Below are positions 36,193-47,200 of a stretch of 64,000 nt of DNA, piece by piece. The translations under genes were made by a program, and so were the position numbers. Every line of letters starts with the position of its first letter. Within the stretch, counting starts at the first letter, position 1. This DNA comes from Hemileia vastatrix (Eukaryota; Basidiomycota; Pucciniomycetes; Pucciniales; Zaghouaniaceae), in NCBI GenBank assembly GCA_030280995.1, contig JASXTE010000002.1:39574183-39638182 (forward strand). Direction: 5' to 3'. The notes under the pieces are model-generated. The model saw only the letters and a program-made list of their open reading frames with translations. It had not been told where the DNA came from and made no database searches.

Positions 36193-36840
36193 TTATCCTG
36201 AAACTGAGGCATGGTTAAAAGAGGTCATCAATTTATCAAGAATGCTTTGGTAAAAATGTCTGGAGATAGTGCTAAAAAATGGAGGCATTATTTACATTTG
36301 GTGTTGTTTTCTGATAGAGTCACTGTGAGAAGGACAACTGGCTATTCTCCTTATGAGTTAATTTTTGGGCAGAAATCAGTTTTACTGGTGGACTTGGAAG
36401 CTTTTTCTTATCTTGGGATTGATTGGGATGAGGTGCATTTAACAGAAGATTTGCTTTGTGCTAGGATGCAGCAGTTGGAATGTAAAGAGGAATGTCAAGA
36501 GAAGGCATACTCTAGAATGATGAAGATTAGAAATTAATCAGTCATTTACTGGGACAAGAAGTTGGCTCACAGAACCAGGAATCTCTTCAATCCTGGCTGT
36601 TTAGTTTTGGTTTATAATAGAATTTTGGTGAGTCAGTGGGGAAAAATGTTTGCTGACAGATGGAATGGACCTTAAATAATCAGATCTCAGTTATCTGGAG
36701 GTTCTTATGTTTTGGAGCAGTTGGATGGTGCAGTCTTAAAGAAAAGAGTGGCTGCAGATCAAGTGAAGGGTTTTATCCTAGAGGCACTAGATATGAAGAA
36801 GACTGACTCCGCAATGAGGATAAATTATGGACCATTCTTT
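36193..36840 (+). pseudogene. E3 integrase second half and C-terminal domain
   Basis: Resumes after E7 with YYPETE, then a one-base loss and VKRGHQFIKNALVKMSGDSA, the region holding the third catalytic residue. TTGYSPYELIFGQ follows, and after a stop at 36535-36537, SYVLEQLDGAVLKKRVAADQ. Reading across the E7 site without E7 and one CCTTA restores the integrase alignment. Confidence 0.75.
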
Positions 36841-36889
36841 TAATTTTGGATTTTTTTTTCTGCAGAGCAGCTTTTGTTTTGGAAAAATT

Positions 36890-37944
36890 TTGCTAGAGGT
36901 ACCCATGGGTGGGGCTCTATATTTGATCTTGACAAGTGTGGGGGTAACTGATGGTCTGGCTACTCTATAAGCAGTTACCTCAGATTGTCTATTTCCAACC
37001 CCTTCTCTTAATTTTGTTTAACCCTAGTATTGGTTTCTTTTCACAGGTTTTTTAGTTCTCTATTACTTTAAACTGGATTTATACTTGGTCTTCAAGTGCT
37101 GGACTCTTAATTATTAATGGTTTTTGGTTTATTGTGTTGGATGTTTGTTTTTTTTAGAAGTTACCCAGGGGAGCTTCTAGATTTTATTTTGGCAAGTGAG
37201 GGGGTAACTTATGAGCTGGCTGCTCTGTAGAACAGTTACCCCAGAATGTCTGTTTCAAGTCTTTTATTTTTACTAGTTGGATTCTAGTTCTGTTTTGTAA
37301 TTTAGGTTTCTTAGTCCTTTATGACTTTAAAATGGCATGGACTTGTCCCTTAATTTTTGGGTTCTTTGGAATGGCGTTGAATCACTGGTGGTCTCCCATC
37401 ATTTTGACTTATTGGATGGAGCCCACCCAGTGATATTTTCTTTGAACTGGAATTGACCTTATATTCCTCTTTATTTTTATTTTATTTTATGTTATTTGTT
37501 TATGGATGTGGTTTTAGATTTTTTTTTCTCTTTTTTTCTTTTAATTTTTTATGGGAGTTTATTAGATAAAAAGGTGGAAAATTACAAATATTAAAATTAT
37601 AGGGTGTCACCACATCAGAGTCACCTGGATGTGGGAAAGCATTGGTGGGGAAAGGCTCATCAATTGGCCAGAAAATGATATTTTTCTATTTATTATTTTT
37701 ATTATTATTAGTTATCAGCTTCTTTCATTCATTTTCATTTTTTAGTATATTGTATATTTTATCTCATGTCAAAATTATTCAAAAATTATATAAAGATGTA
37801 TCCACATCAAGGTGCACTTGAATGTGGGTAAGGTATCAGGGAATCATCTCATCAATTGGATTGGGGATACCATTTGTATTTATTATTTATTTTATTTTAT
37901 TATTATAAATGTATTTTCTCAGCTCTCATATTTTTGGGCATTAT
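36890..37944 (+). repeat. E3 3' LTR region with internal duplications
   Basis: The block G.GGGGGTAACT.ATG..CTGGCT.CTCTGTA...CAGTTACC occurs at about 36945 and 37203 (258 bp apart), each preceded by a TACCCA.GGG.G block. A second pair (CACATCA.GG..CAC.TG.ATGTGGG ... CTCATCAATTGG) lies at about 37612 and 37803. The first TGATGG after GGGGGTAAC is a likely LTR start. No coding sequence seen. Ends at element Y. Confidence 0.55.
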
Positions 37945-37982
37945 CACCACACAATATTTGGGGGGGACTTGCTAGCAAGTCC
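37945..37982. repeat. Left terminal inverted repeat of Y
   Basis: CACCACACAATATTT, seven G, then the 16-bp palindrome. Followed by GATGGAACTCAG-type short repeats up to 38050. Confidence 0.78.
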
Positions 37983-38050
37983 TCAACTTGAAGTCAGATG
38001 GAACTCAGATGGAACTCAGAATGAACTCACACTGAACTCAGACTGAAATC

Positions 38051-39416
38051 TTCCTGAAATAATCTTGAAATATTCACAAAACATGGGTGATTGTTTATTG
38101 AAAGCATTATGAAAAACTATTCAAATCTGAATGGAAATAAGAATATAAAAGCTTTTGAAATTAGCTCAATAAAAATAATTTTTTAAGAAATGTAATCAGA
38201 CACTCTTTTTGAATGAAAATTTAAGAATAAAAATACATGAAATTTAGTTCTTTTTTCTTAAGTATAAATTTTAATCATTCTAAAAAGTATACTACATGTT
38301 TTTCAAAAAATTCAAAAAATATTTCATGACTTCTTAATGTAGAAAACATTCATTTGTTTATAGAGACCATGTAAACTGAATTATTCTCATATTTTTTTCA
38401 GAATTTTAAGCTTATGCAATACATTTATTTTATAAAAATAAATTATATAACTTAAAAATTAAGCAATAGTTCTTATCCCATATTATATTCTAAAGTCCTG
38501 TATAAAAGACACAAAATTGTAAAATTACATGCAGTAAGATTTTATTTTCAAAAGATGGACATGATGAAGCACCTCATTTCTCCTTTCTCCAAATAAATAA
38601 AAATTGAAGAATGAGATTATATATTTTAAACAAACAAAAAATTCTTCAAGTGGTAAAGTCTAATATTTTTTAAAAAAATTCAAAAATGCAAGAAAATGAT
38701 ACAAACAGTAAGTAAAGTAATTTTTGTCTTTCTTAGGATAAAATGTGCTCAAACTAAAAAGCATTTTATGTTAGATTTTTAGTAAACCCAATACTTTTCA
38801 TAATTATGAAGCAATATTTATCAAATCTCTAAATATTCTTTAGGTTGATTTTCATTATTTAAATTAATTTGATCAAGTCACAAAAATTAACTTCTACTCA
38901 GTGAAATTTAGCTCTTAAAATCATTTAATTAAAAGGAATACAAAATATCAATGGGAAAATTAATATAAATCACCAAATATTCTTTAGAAATGTAAGCTGG
39001 ATACTTTATTTTTCTTGAATTCAATAATTGAAGATATCAATATTTTTCACCTGGGAATACACAGCACAAACTAAAAAGATCTCTATCATGCACTATGAGA
39101 GTTTTTGAATTTAAATATCAAGTTCTACTATTTTTCACAGACTCTATATTATGTATTAAAGTAAATTTTTATGTATCAATGCATGATTATATTTATAGAA
39201 GAATCAATATATGAGAGTATAGTTTGAAATGAGAAAAAATATATATTTATAGTGATACTCATAGAAAAGGCTTATATTAGAATAATTGAATTTTTATTAA
39301 TTGAAAGTTAAGAAAATATTTTAAATAGAAGCATGAAATATTTCAATTTTTTCTTTTTGTGTTTTAAATTGAGTATAGTAGTGCAGAAATAGCTTCTTTC
39401 TTTCAAGAACAAGAGT
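38051..39416. other. Y interior left of E2, non-coding
   Basis: Very A/T-rich, no ORF of note and no motif. Continuous with 48623-51600 once E2 is removed. Confidence 0.5.
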
Positions 39417-39421
39417 ATTGA

Positions 39422-40565
39422 TGTCAGCCAGGCTATTCCAGGAGTCCAGTAAATGATATATAAATTATAAAACCTTAAAGAATGGGTAAGACTTGTATTT
39501 AATGAATATAACTTAATATTTTATTAACATAATGAAATTATATAAGAATTTTATTATATACAAATGTTACATTAAATTTATTGGTTATATATATTTTTAT
39601 ATACAATTAAATTGAGCATAATATAATATATTCTATAAATAATGGCGCATTTTTATGTATTTAATAATTATAAATTTATATTTAATTAATTAAAAAACAT
39701 ATATTATAATTACAAGTGTAAATTTGATTTATAATATATTTAAATTAATTACTTAAATTTATATATTAACTAATACCTCTCATATGATACTAAACAATTA
39801 TTAAGGACGCTTCTTTTGACCCTTAATTGTGTTAGAAAAAAACAAATAAATTAATTTGGACTAAATTGAGATTAATTGCTTGTTTTGTTGCGTCAAATTA
39901 TTTTTTGTTTCACTTAAAATGTCCTCTAATCAGGATGTACCATCTGTTGGGAATTATATTTCTCATAGTTCCTATGTTTCCACTCTTGTTTAGTTATTTA
40001 CTATTGTCACTTACTGATTTGGGGATTAATGGCGGGGAAATTGGATTCTTAATTGGGCTTTTAATTATTTGTTTCATGTTTTTCTCTATATTGTTATGTT
40101 TCATTTACTCTTTTGATATGTTTGTTTTATTCCTTTCTAATCATTGTATTTACTGATATAGTAGCGCTTCAGAGGACCCATTGCCTATAAAAGGGCCTTG
40201 GATAATCCCCTGTAGCCTCATCACTTATTATACACTCAACAATTTAAATACAATTTTTATATTACGTTTATATTCTTTTTATTAGTAATAAAATTCTAAT
40301 TAAAATTTTATATAACAATTTAAAGGTTGCTTTAAGTCTGATAGTAATTATTTTGGTTGCCGCGCAGAACTCTTACTTAAATAATATTAATATTAATAAA
40401 ACTAAGTTATTGTCACCTCCCAGCTCACTTGTCGTTGTTTTTCTCTCAATAAATTAAATAATTTTATTAAATTTTATTTTTTTTTATTACCCATACTCCA
40501 TTCCTCCTTCTCCTCCTCTCATTCCTTCTTTTATTTTTCTCCTTCTTCTAGACGACCGGCCGACA
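39422..40565 (+). repeat. 5' LTR of E2
   Basis: 1144 bp, TGTCAGCCAGG ... CCGGCCGACA. TATAAAA at 40186-40192. A 96-codon hydrophobic ORF at 39866-40156 is present in both LTRs; I do not consider it a gene. Confidence 0.95.
40186..40192 (+). promoter_or_regulatory. TATA box of E2 5' LTR
   Basis: TTGCCTATAAAAGGGCC context, conserved in E1 despite strong divergence around it. The transcript would start a few tens of bases downstream, near 40215-40225. Confidence 0.7.
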
Positions 40566-41271
40566 ACTGAGGGCCTTTCCAAACGACGACGACGATCGAA
40601 GCCTGGCGACGAACGACATAACGCACGGACCACCTAGCAAAACGAAACTTTTGCCGCGACTGTGTTTCGAACTTGGGTTCGACATATTAGGTTTATATAA
40701 TATTAATTTTTATATTATTTTGAAGTGATTTTTCGATCACTATAGTAAGTTCACCTTTGCGCCTCTCACTCATATTACTATATTTTTATTGCAATAACAG
40801 TGATTGTGGCTTAATTGCTGATTCACTGAGTGTAAGTGTTCAATTTTTAAAAAAAAAATTTTTTTTTCCTAGTTGACCATTATAGAGTGTTAAATCCTCT
40901 TAGTCCTAGAAGAATTGACATTATTATTAATACAAATTGAATTATTAATTTAATTTTTTTTTATTATTAATTATTGTTAATTTTTGGTTGACTTAAAAGT
41001 ACATTGTGCTTAGTCCCAATATATTGCCATATTTAATATTGGTAATTAATTGGTTGAATTAACTAACTTGTTATTCCCAATTTAAACTTGCAATCCATTT
41101 TTTTTTAAAAAAATTAATTTTTTAATTATTACTTTATATTGAAAGTTATTTTTTCTATAATTTAATTAATTAAAAAAATTTTTTTTTTTTTTTTTATTTG
41201 GAGCAAATTATTGACTAACTTTGATTATTTTTTTATAAAGTACAAAGTAAAATATTAATCTTCCCACTAGT
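40566..41271 (+). other. E2 leader
   Basis: The first 120 bases are GC-rich (CGACGACGACGATCG, GCACGGACCACC, TTTTGCCGCGACTG) and conserved in E1, so this is probably a functional RNA region (priming, packaging or dimerisation). The base after the LTR is not the usual TGG. GTAAGT occurs at 40745-40750 and 40830-40835, both conserved in E1, and CTTCCCACTAG ends just before the gag ATG; a 5'-leader intron is possible. No ORF. Confidence 0.6.
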
Positions 41272-44200
41272 ATGTCCAACAATTTGACAGAAAAAATGGA
41301 TAACATGCAAGTGGATGAGATAGAAATTGACTATGATGCTGACACTGTAAGTTCTTCTAAAGTTGGTCATAAAAAATCTTATGCTAACACAAAGAATTCT
41401 CATACTGCAGGATGTGGAAATGACAGGAAATGCAAACAAACCAAACCCCCTTCCCCCAGTACCACAGAAGGAAGTAAAGCCTCTAGTGCCTCAAGAAGGT
41501 CTTCCAAAAGGCTTCAAAATAAAAAAGCTTCCTCTGCCACAACAAATCAGCAACCTCTCCAGTCATATAAAAGAGTTGAAGACAGAAAATATGACGTACA
41601 AAGCAAAGGTAGACACATTGTGGGATCAGGTCCAAGAACTCAGGAACCAGATTCAGGCCCAGGCCCCTCCTCAATTGCCTCCCAATCAGCTTCAATTTCA
41701 GGCTCAACCTTCACAGCCACCCAGCTCAACCATCCAAAATCCAAATACTATGGAAGTAGAGCAATGGAAATGGGATTATCTAATGAGTCACTACCAACAG
41801 AATGTGCAACACCTTCCTCATCATCAGCCTGGCCCATCCAGAACACCCAATTTCCATCCACCTCCTCATCCCTACCAACAAAGCAGGAGAAAGAAGGCCC
41901 AAGCACAATCCCAAACCCAGTCCCAGGGGAAGTTTCCTCCTCTGCCATGGTAAGTAATTTGGTTGATAGTCACTTGGGTATGTTTTCTAATAAATCTTCT
42001 TCTGCAGGTAATATTATTGAACATGGTGAAAGAACAGTTAAACCTGTTAAAAGACAGCTTCCTGTAACTAGTAGCCCTATTGATGTAATTAGCAAATTGT
42101 CATTTGATGAACCTTTACATTTAACTTCTACATCTTTAATTAATCCTTCTCTTGCAATTAAAAATGATTCTGTTCCCCCTGAAATCTATAACTTAATTGA
42201 AAAAACTTCTGAGGAAATATTGAAAGATACCCTTGATTTTAATATTGTGAAAGACAAACATGTGAGAGATGTGTTAATCCATGAAAATGATAGATTAAAT
42301 AATTTACACTTGCAATGTAAAGTGAGTTCTTCTGTACAAGATACAGCTTATTTAAAAATCAAAGAAACCTTGAATATTGTTCTTAGTCAACAAAAACAAA
42401 TAAGAAGTGACCATAGAGCTATCTCAGATAGAAATATCAGTCTGCATAAGACATTGAGTGAATTGAAACCCCTTATTGAGGAAAATTATTCATTCAAAAA
42501 TGAAATAAAATCTCTACAAAATGAGTTGAAGAAACTAAAAAATGACTTCCATGCACTAAGTACCAAACACTCAGTTTCTGAGGACAGAAATGTTCTATCT
42601 CTTGCAAAAGTGAATGACCAGATGTCTGAAATTCCAAGAATAAGAAACTATGTGTCTGACCTACAGGAAAAGTTCTCAACCTTAACCATCAATAATGAAT
42701 TAAATGAGATTTCTGCCAGTAAGCTGCATAAAAATAAAGGGAAAAAACCTGAACAAAGTTCATCCTTTCTTCCTCATATTTCAACCATTAAACAAACTGA
42801 CAATGAGTCTGTAAAATCTTTTGCTACTAGCAAAAAATCTTGTGATGGTCATGCACCAGCTGTTTCTGTAAATAATGAAATTTCTGAACACCTGGCTAAA
42901 CTTCAGGAATTATTACTAATGAATAATTCAAACCAAAAAGTGGACCATCCCAGTAGTCAGAAAAATTGGCCTAAGTTAGACCAATATCCTACCTTTGATG
43001 GTGATTCTTCCTCTGATTGGCAACACTTTATCCAAAGAATTGATAATTTAAAGAGATCTTATAAACTACCTGATGAGGAAATTGTTTCTAAGCTAATTTC
43101 TTTATTTTCCAATGTAGCCTTGATGTGGTATGAATCTGTCCTCTTAGATAACAATCATTATACATGGAATGATTGGAAATCCTTGATTGAGAATCAGTTT
43201 GGTGGTTCAAAATTCAGGTTAGCTCAGCAAAGACTGTATGAGAATACTAGATATGTATCCTCCTCTGTTGAAAAGCCCATTGTTTTTCTGATGAAAATAA
43301 CTAAAATCCTTAGAGCAATTGATCCAAAGATGGATTATGATATTTGGAGAGATAAAATCTTGTATAAATTACCAAATTCTCTTAGGGATTTGATTGTTGC
43401 TAGAACTGAGCATGTAAGGGAAAATTCTTCTTTCATTAATATCTGTAATGAAGTACTACTCAACCATAGATATGAACCAAAGAATTACCTTAGTAAATCT
43501 TATAGTGATCAGAATAAACCTTCTATAAAGCTCCCAGAAAAATCTGGTAAACCCTCTGCCCCAGTTGCACCTAAAAAATATGCAACAAATACTTGTTATA
43601 AATGTAACAAACCGTGGCAGAAGGGTCATGTTTGTGACAAGAAAATTCATCTTGTTGAACAAAATGAAGACACTGATGAAATTGAACTTGATGTCAATAA
43701 TTCTTCCAGTGACTGTGAAAGTAATATCTCCTATGACAATGAATCTGTTAAAGATGTTTTAATGTTAGAACATGATGTCCACTATTTAAATAATATATCT
43801 GAAGATTGTGTATTGAATTTATCTTCAGTAGAAAATGCTGAGATAATTAAAGATATTACTAACACTTCTATTCCTATATCCCCTTTAAAGGCACCTGTTA
43901 TCATTAATGGTAAAAATGTTGATGTAGTTCTTGATTCTGGTGCTGGAGGAAGTGTAGTATCTGAAAAAGCTTTGGCTTCAGTGGATAAGGAATATTTGAG
44001 TAAATTATTGCCTATAACTTCTGAAAAATGGAGAGGGTATGGTTCTACCTTATTCCCTATTGGCAAATACAAAACCTCTGTATTCTTCAAATATAATGGT
44101 GGTTTTGTCAGAGCTATTTGTGAATTTGTTGTCATGAAAAATGATAATTTGAGCAATTGGTTTATTATGGGAAATGATATTTTAACCATGTTTGGTGTGA

Positions 44201-47200
44201 AACTGGACCCAGAAAATAATTGCTTTACCTTAGGAATGAATGGGAAAAGAAAATTCAAAATTTCTTCTCCTAAACCTTCTGGGCATTTGTTGAAATCTTG
44301 TAACTCACTGACCCAATGTAAAGGTAGAACAACAACTGAAATGGATGATTTATTACATGAAATAAATACCGCTTCTTTTGGTGATCATTTGACTAATGAA
44401 CAGAAGGATTCTATTGTTGCCTCTATTACCTCTTTCCCTATGGCTTTTGCTCATGGTTCTCATGTCTTGGGAATGGTTCAGGAAGAAATGAAAATTACCT
44501 TATCCTGTAATTTGAGTGATATTCCTCCTTCCCTTAAGAAAAAACCATATCCTGCTTCTCCATCAAAAAGAAAAGATATTGAAGATAATATTGAAACATT
44601 ATTGAAAATGAATATCATTGAGAAAGTGGATGTCACCCCCAAATATTGTGTCATCTCCCCAGTCTTAATTTCTTATGAAAAAGATAAAGCTAGATTATGT
44701 GGAGATTACAGAGCTTTAAATACTTATACTGTTGATGATATTTATCCTTTACCCAGAATTAATTCAATAAATGCTACCTTGCAAGGTGCAAAATTTATTA
44801 GTTGTCTGGACGGTAATAAAGGTTATCATCAAGTTCCAGTTGAGAAAAATTCTCAAAATTTTTTGCTTATTGCTACTCATATGGGAATATATAAGTATGT
44901 TAGGATGCCATTTGGCCCTAAAAATGCTCCTTCAGTTTTCCAAAAAGTCATGGATAACACTTTCCATCAAGAAATTATTGAAGGTTGGCTCATGGTTTAT
45001 ATTGATGATATTATTGTTTTTTCTAAAACTTTTGATGAACATATGATTCATTTAAATAGAGTTTTCCAAAAAATGGATGATATCAATATGACCTTATCTT
45101 TAAAAAAGTGTAAATTTGGTTTTCAATCTTTGAAAGTCCTTGGCCATGTTGTGTCAGGCTTACAAATTTGTGTAGACCATAATAAAGTTGCTGCCATTCA
45201 AAATGTGAAAGCACCAACTTCTGTAAGAGAAATCCAAAGTTTTTTAGGTATGTGTGGCTATTATAGACAATATATTAAAAATTATCAGGTCATAGCCTTG
45301 CCTCTTACAAAACTAACCAGAAAAGATGTTGCTTTTCTCTGGAATGATGACTGTCAGAAAGCTTTTAATACATTGAAAAATTGCTTAATGACAGCCCCTA
45401 TATTGGCTCTCCCAGATTTTAACAAGCCATTTGTACTTTATACAGATGCTAGCTTTATTGGTCTGGGTGCTGCCCTTCACCAAAAGCAAATTATTAATGA
45501 TAAATCCTCAGAGGTTGTAATTTGTTATATTTCAAGAACCTTAAGAAATAGTGAATTGAAATATGGTGCCACTCAATTGGAGTGCTTAGCAGTTGTTTGG
45601 GCTCTTGAGAAACTTCATTACTACTTGGATGACCAAAAATTTGAGTTGGTAACTGACTGTAGTGCTGTGAAATCTCTCTTAAACCTCAAAACATCTAACA
45701 GACATATGTTCAGGTGGCAACTTGCTGTTCAGGAATACAGAGGAAGGATGACTATTATCCACAGAGCTGGAAATGTTCACTCTAATGTTGATATGCTCTC
45801 CAGATTGCCTCTGCCAAATAATGACTCCAATCCTGCTTATGTACCTGAGGATGACACTGTTCATATACATGGTATATTTATAGTTGATATGGAAGAAGAG
45901 TTATTACAGTTAATACTGGATTCATATGATAAAGATTCTGACTTAAATAAATTAGTTACTATTTTGAATGATCCTAAGAATGCTTCAATTCAAGCATTAA
46001 TAAAAACTCTTCCTGCAAAATACCAAAATGCTTTAAATAAAGGAAAGTTTTCTATTGAAGATGGTTATATTTATTATAGAAGGAAGCTTACCAATGTAAT
46101 TGTTATTCCTCCTTCAATGAAAGAAACTATCCTCAAACTTTGTCATGATGACATATTAGCTGGTCATTTTGATCTTGAAAAAACATTGATTAGAATCAAA
46201 AACACTGCATGGTGGGCTAATATGTCTGAAGACACAAAATTATATGTTGAATCTTGTGATTCCTGCCAAAAATCTAAAAGGTTAACAGGTAAGAGAGCAG
46301 GGTTATTACAACATATTGAAGCACCTAGTGCTCCCTGGCAAATCATTAATATGGATTTTGTCACTGGTCTTCCTGTTGCAGGTAAAGACAGCTTTAACTC
46401 TTGTTGGGTAATAGTTGATAGATTCACAAAAATGTGCAAATTTATTCCAACCCACAAAGATGTATCCACCAAGGAATTAGCTTTCTTATGGTGGTCTCAC
46501 ATGTTTAATATTATTGGTTTTCCAAAAGCCATTATCTCTGATAGGGATCCAAAATTCACTTCTGAGTTTTGGACCTCTTTGATGGATATTTGTGGCTGTG
46601 AGTTAAAATTGTCTACAGCTCACCATCCTCAGACTGATGGTCTAGCTGAAAGAATGATTCAAACTCTGGAAGATATGATTAGAAGGTATTGTGCCTTTGG
46701 TTTAGAATATAAAGACAATGACAGATTTACTCATGATTGGGTCACTCTTTTGCCTGGTCTTGAATTTGCATATAATAGCACTGTTCATTCTGTCACTGAG
46801 AAAAAGCCTTTTGAGCTTTGGTTAGGTTATGTCCCAAACACTCCTGCTCAAATTCTCAATAATAAATTACCTAAGTTGGAACTACACCCTGGTGTAAAAT
46901 CTTTTATGCAAATGCAACAGCTATGCAGAAAACATGCTCAGAGTTGTATTGATAAAGCATTTGAATATGAAAAGAAAAGATGGGATAAATCCCATAAAGA
47001 ATACACATTTAACAAGGGTGATGAAGTGTTGATCTCTACTGTCCATTTCAATTTACAAGGTAACCACAAATTAAAAGATCCTTTTGTAGGACCATTTGTT
47101 GTTAAAAGAATGGTTGGTGATAATGCAGTAGAAGTTGTATTGTATTCTCCATATGATAGGAAACATCCTGTCTTTCCCATTTCTTTGCTTAAACCTTATA

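Larger units (their letters stand above)
24710..37270 (+). mobile_element. E3: degenerate Ty3-type element, split by E7
   Basis: Plus-strand order: gag (24821-26200), gag/protease (26229-26900), RT (28060-28980), RNase H (29164-29760), integrase zinc domain (30275-30520), integrase core (30542-30808, continued at 36193-36540), C-terminal domain (36541-36840), PPT-like GTGGGGGTAAC and LTR start TGATGGTCTGGC near 36957. The RT block FIDDGGINGP and the DLRALNRVTI ... PP block are of the kind I know from basidiomycete Ty3 elements. There are many stops and frameshifts. E7 (30814-36187) sits in the integrase with target duplication CCTTA. Confidence 0.8.

Noticed and set aside
39866..40156. 96-codon hydrophobic ORF present in both E2 LTRs
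   Set aside because: Identical only because the LTRs are identical; the E1 LTR, which is diverged, does not keep it, and A/T-rich DNA easily gives Phe/Leu/Ile-rich frames.
40670..40685. GGGTTCGA in the E2 leader resembling a tRNA T-loop
   Set aside because: No cloverleaf could be built around it; conserved in E1 as part of the leader.
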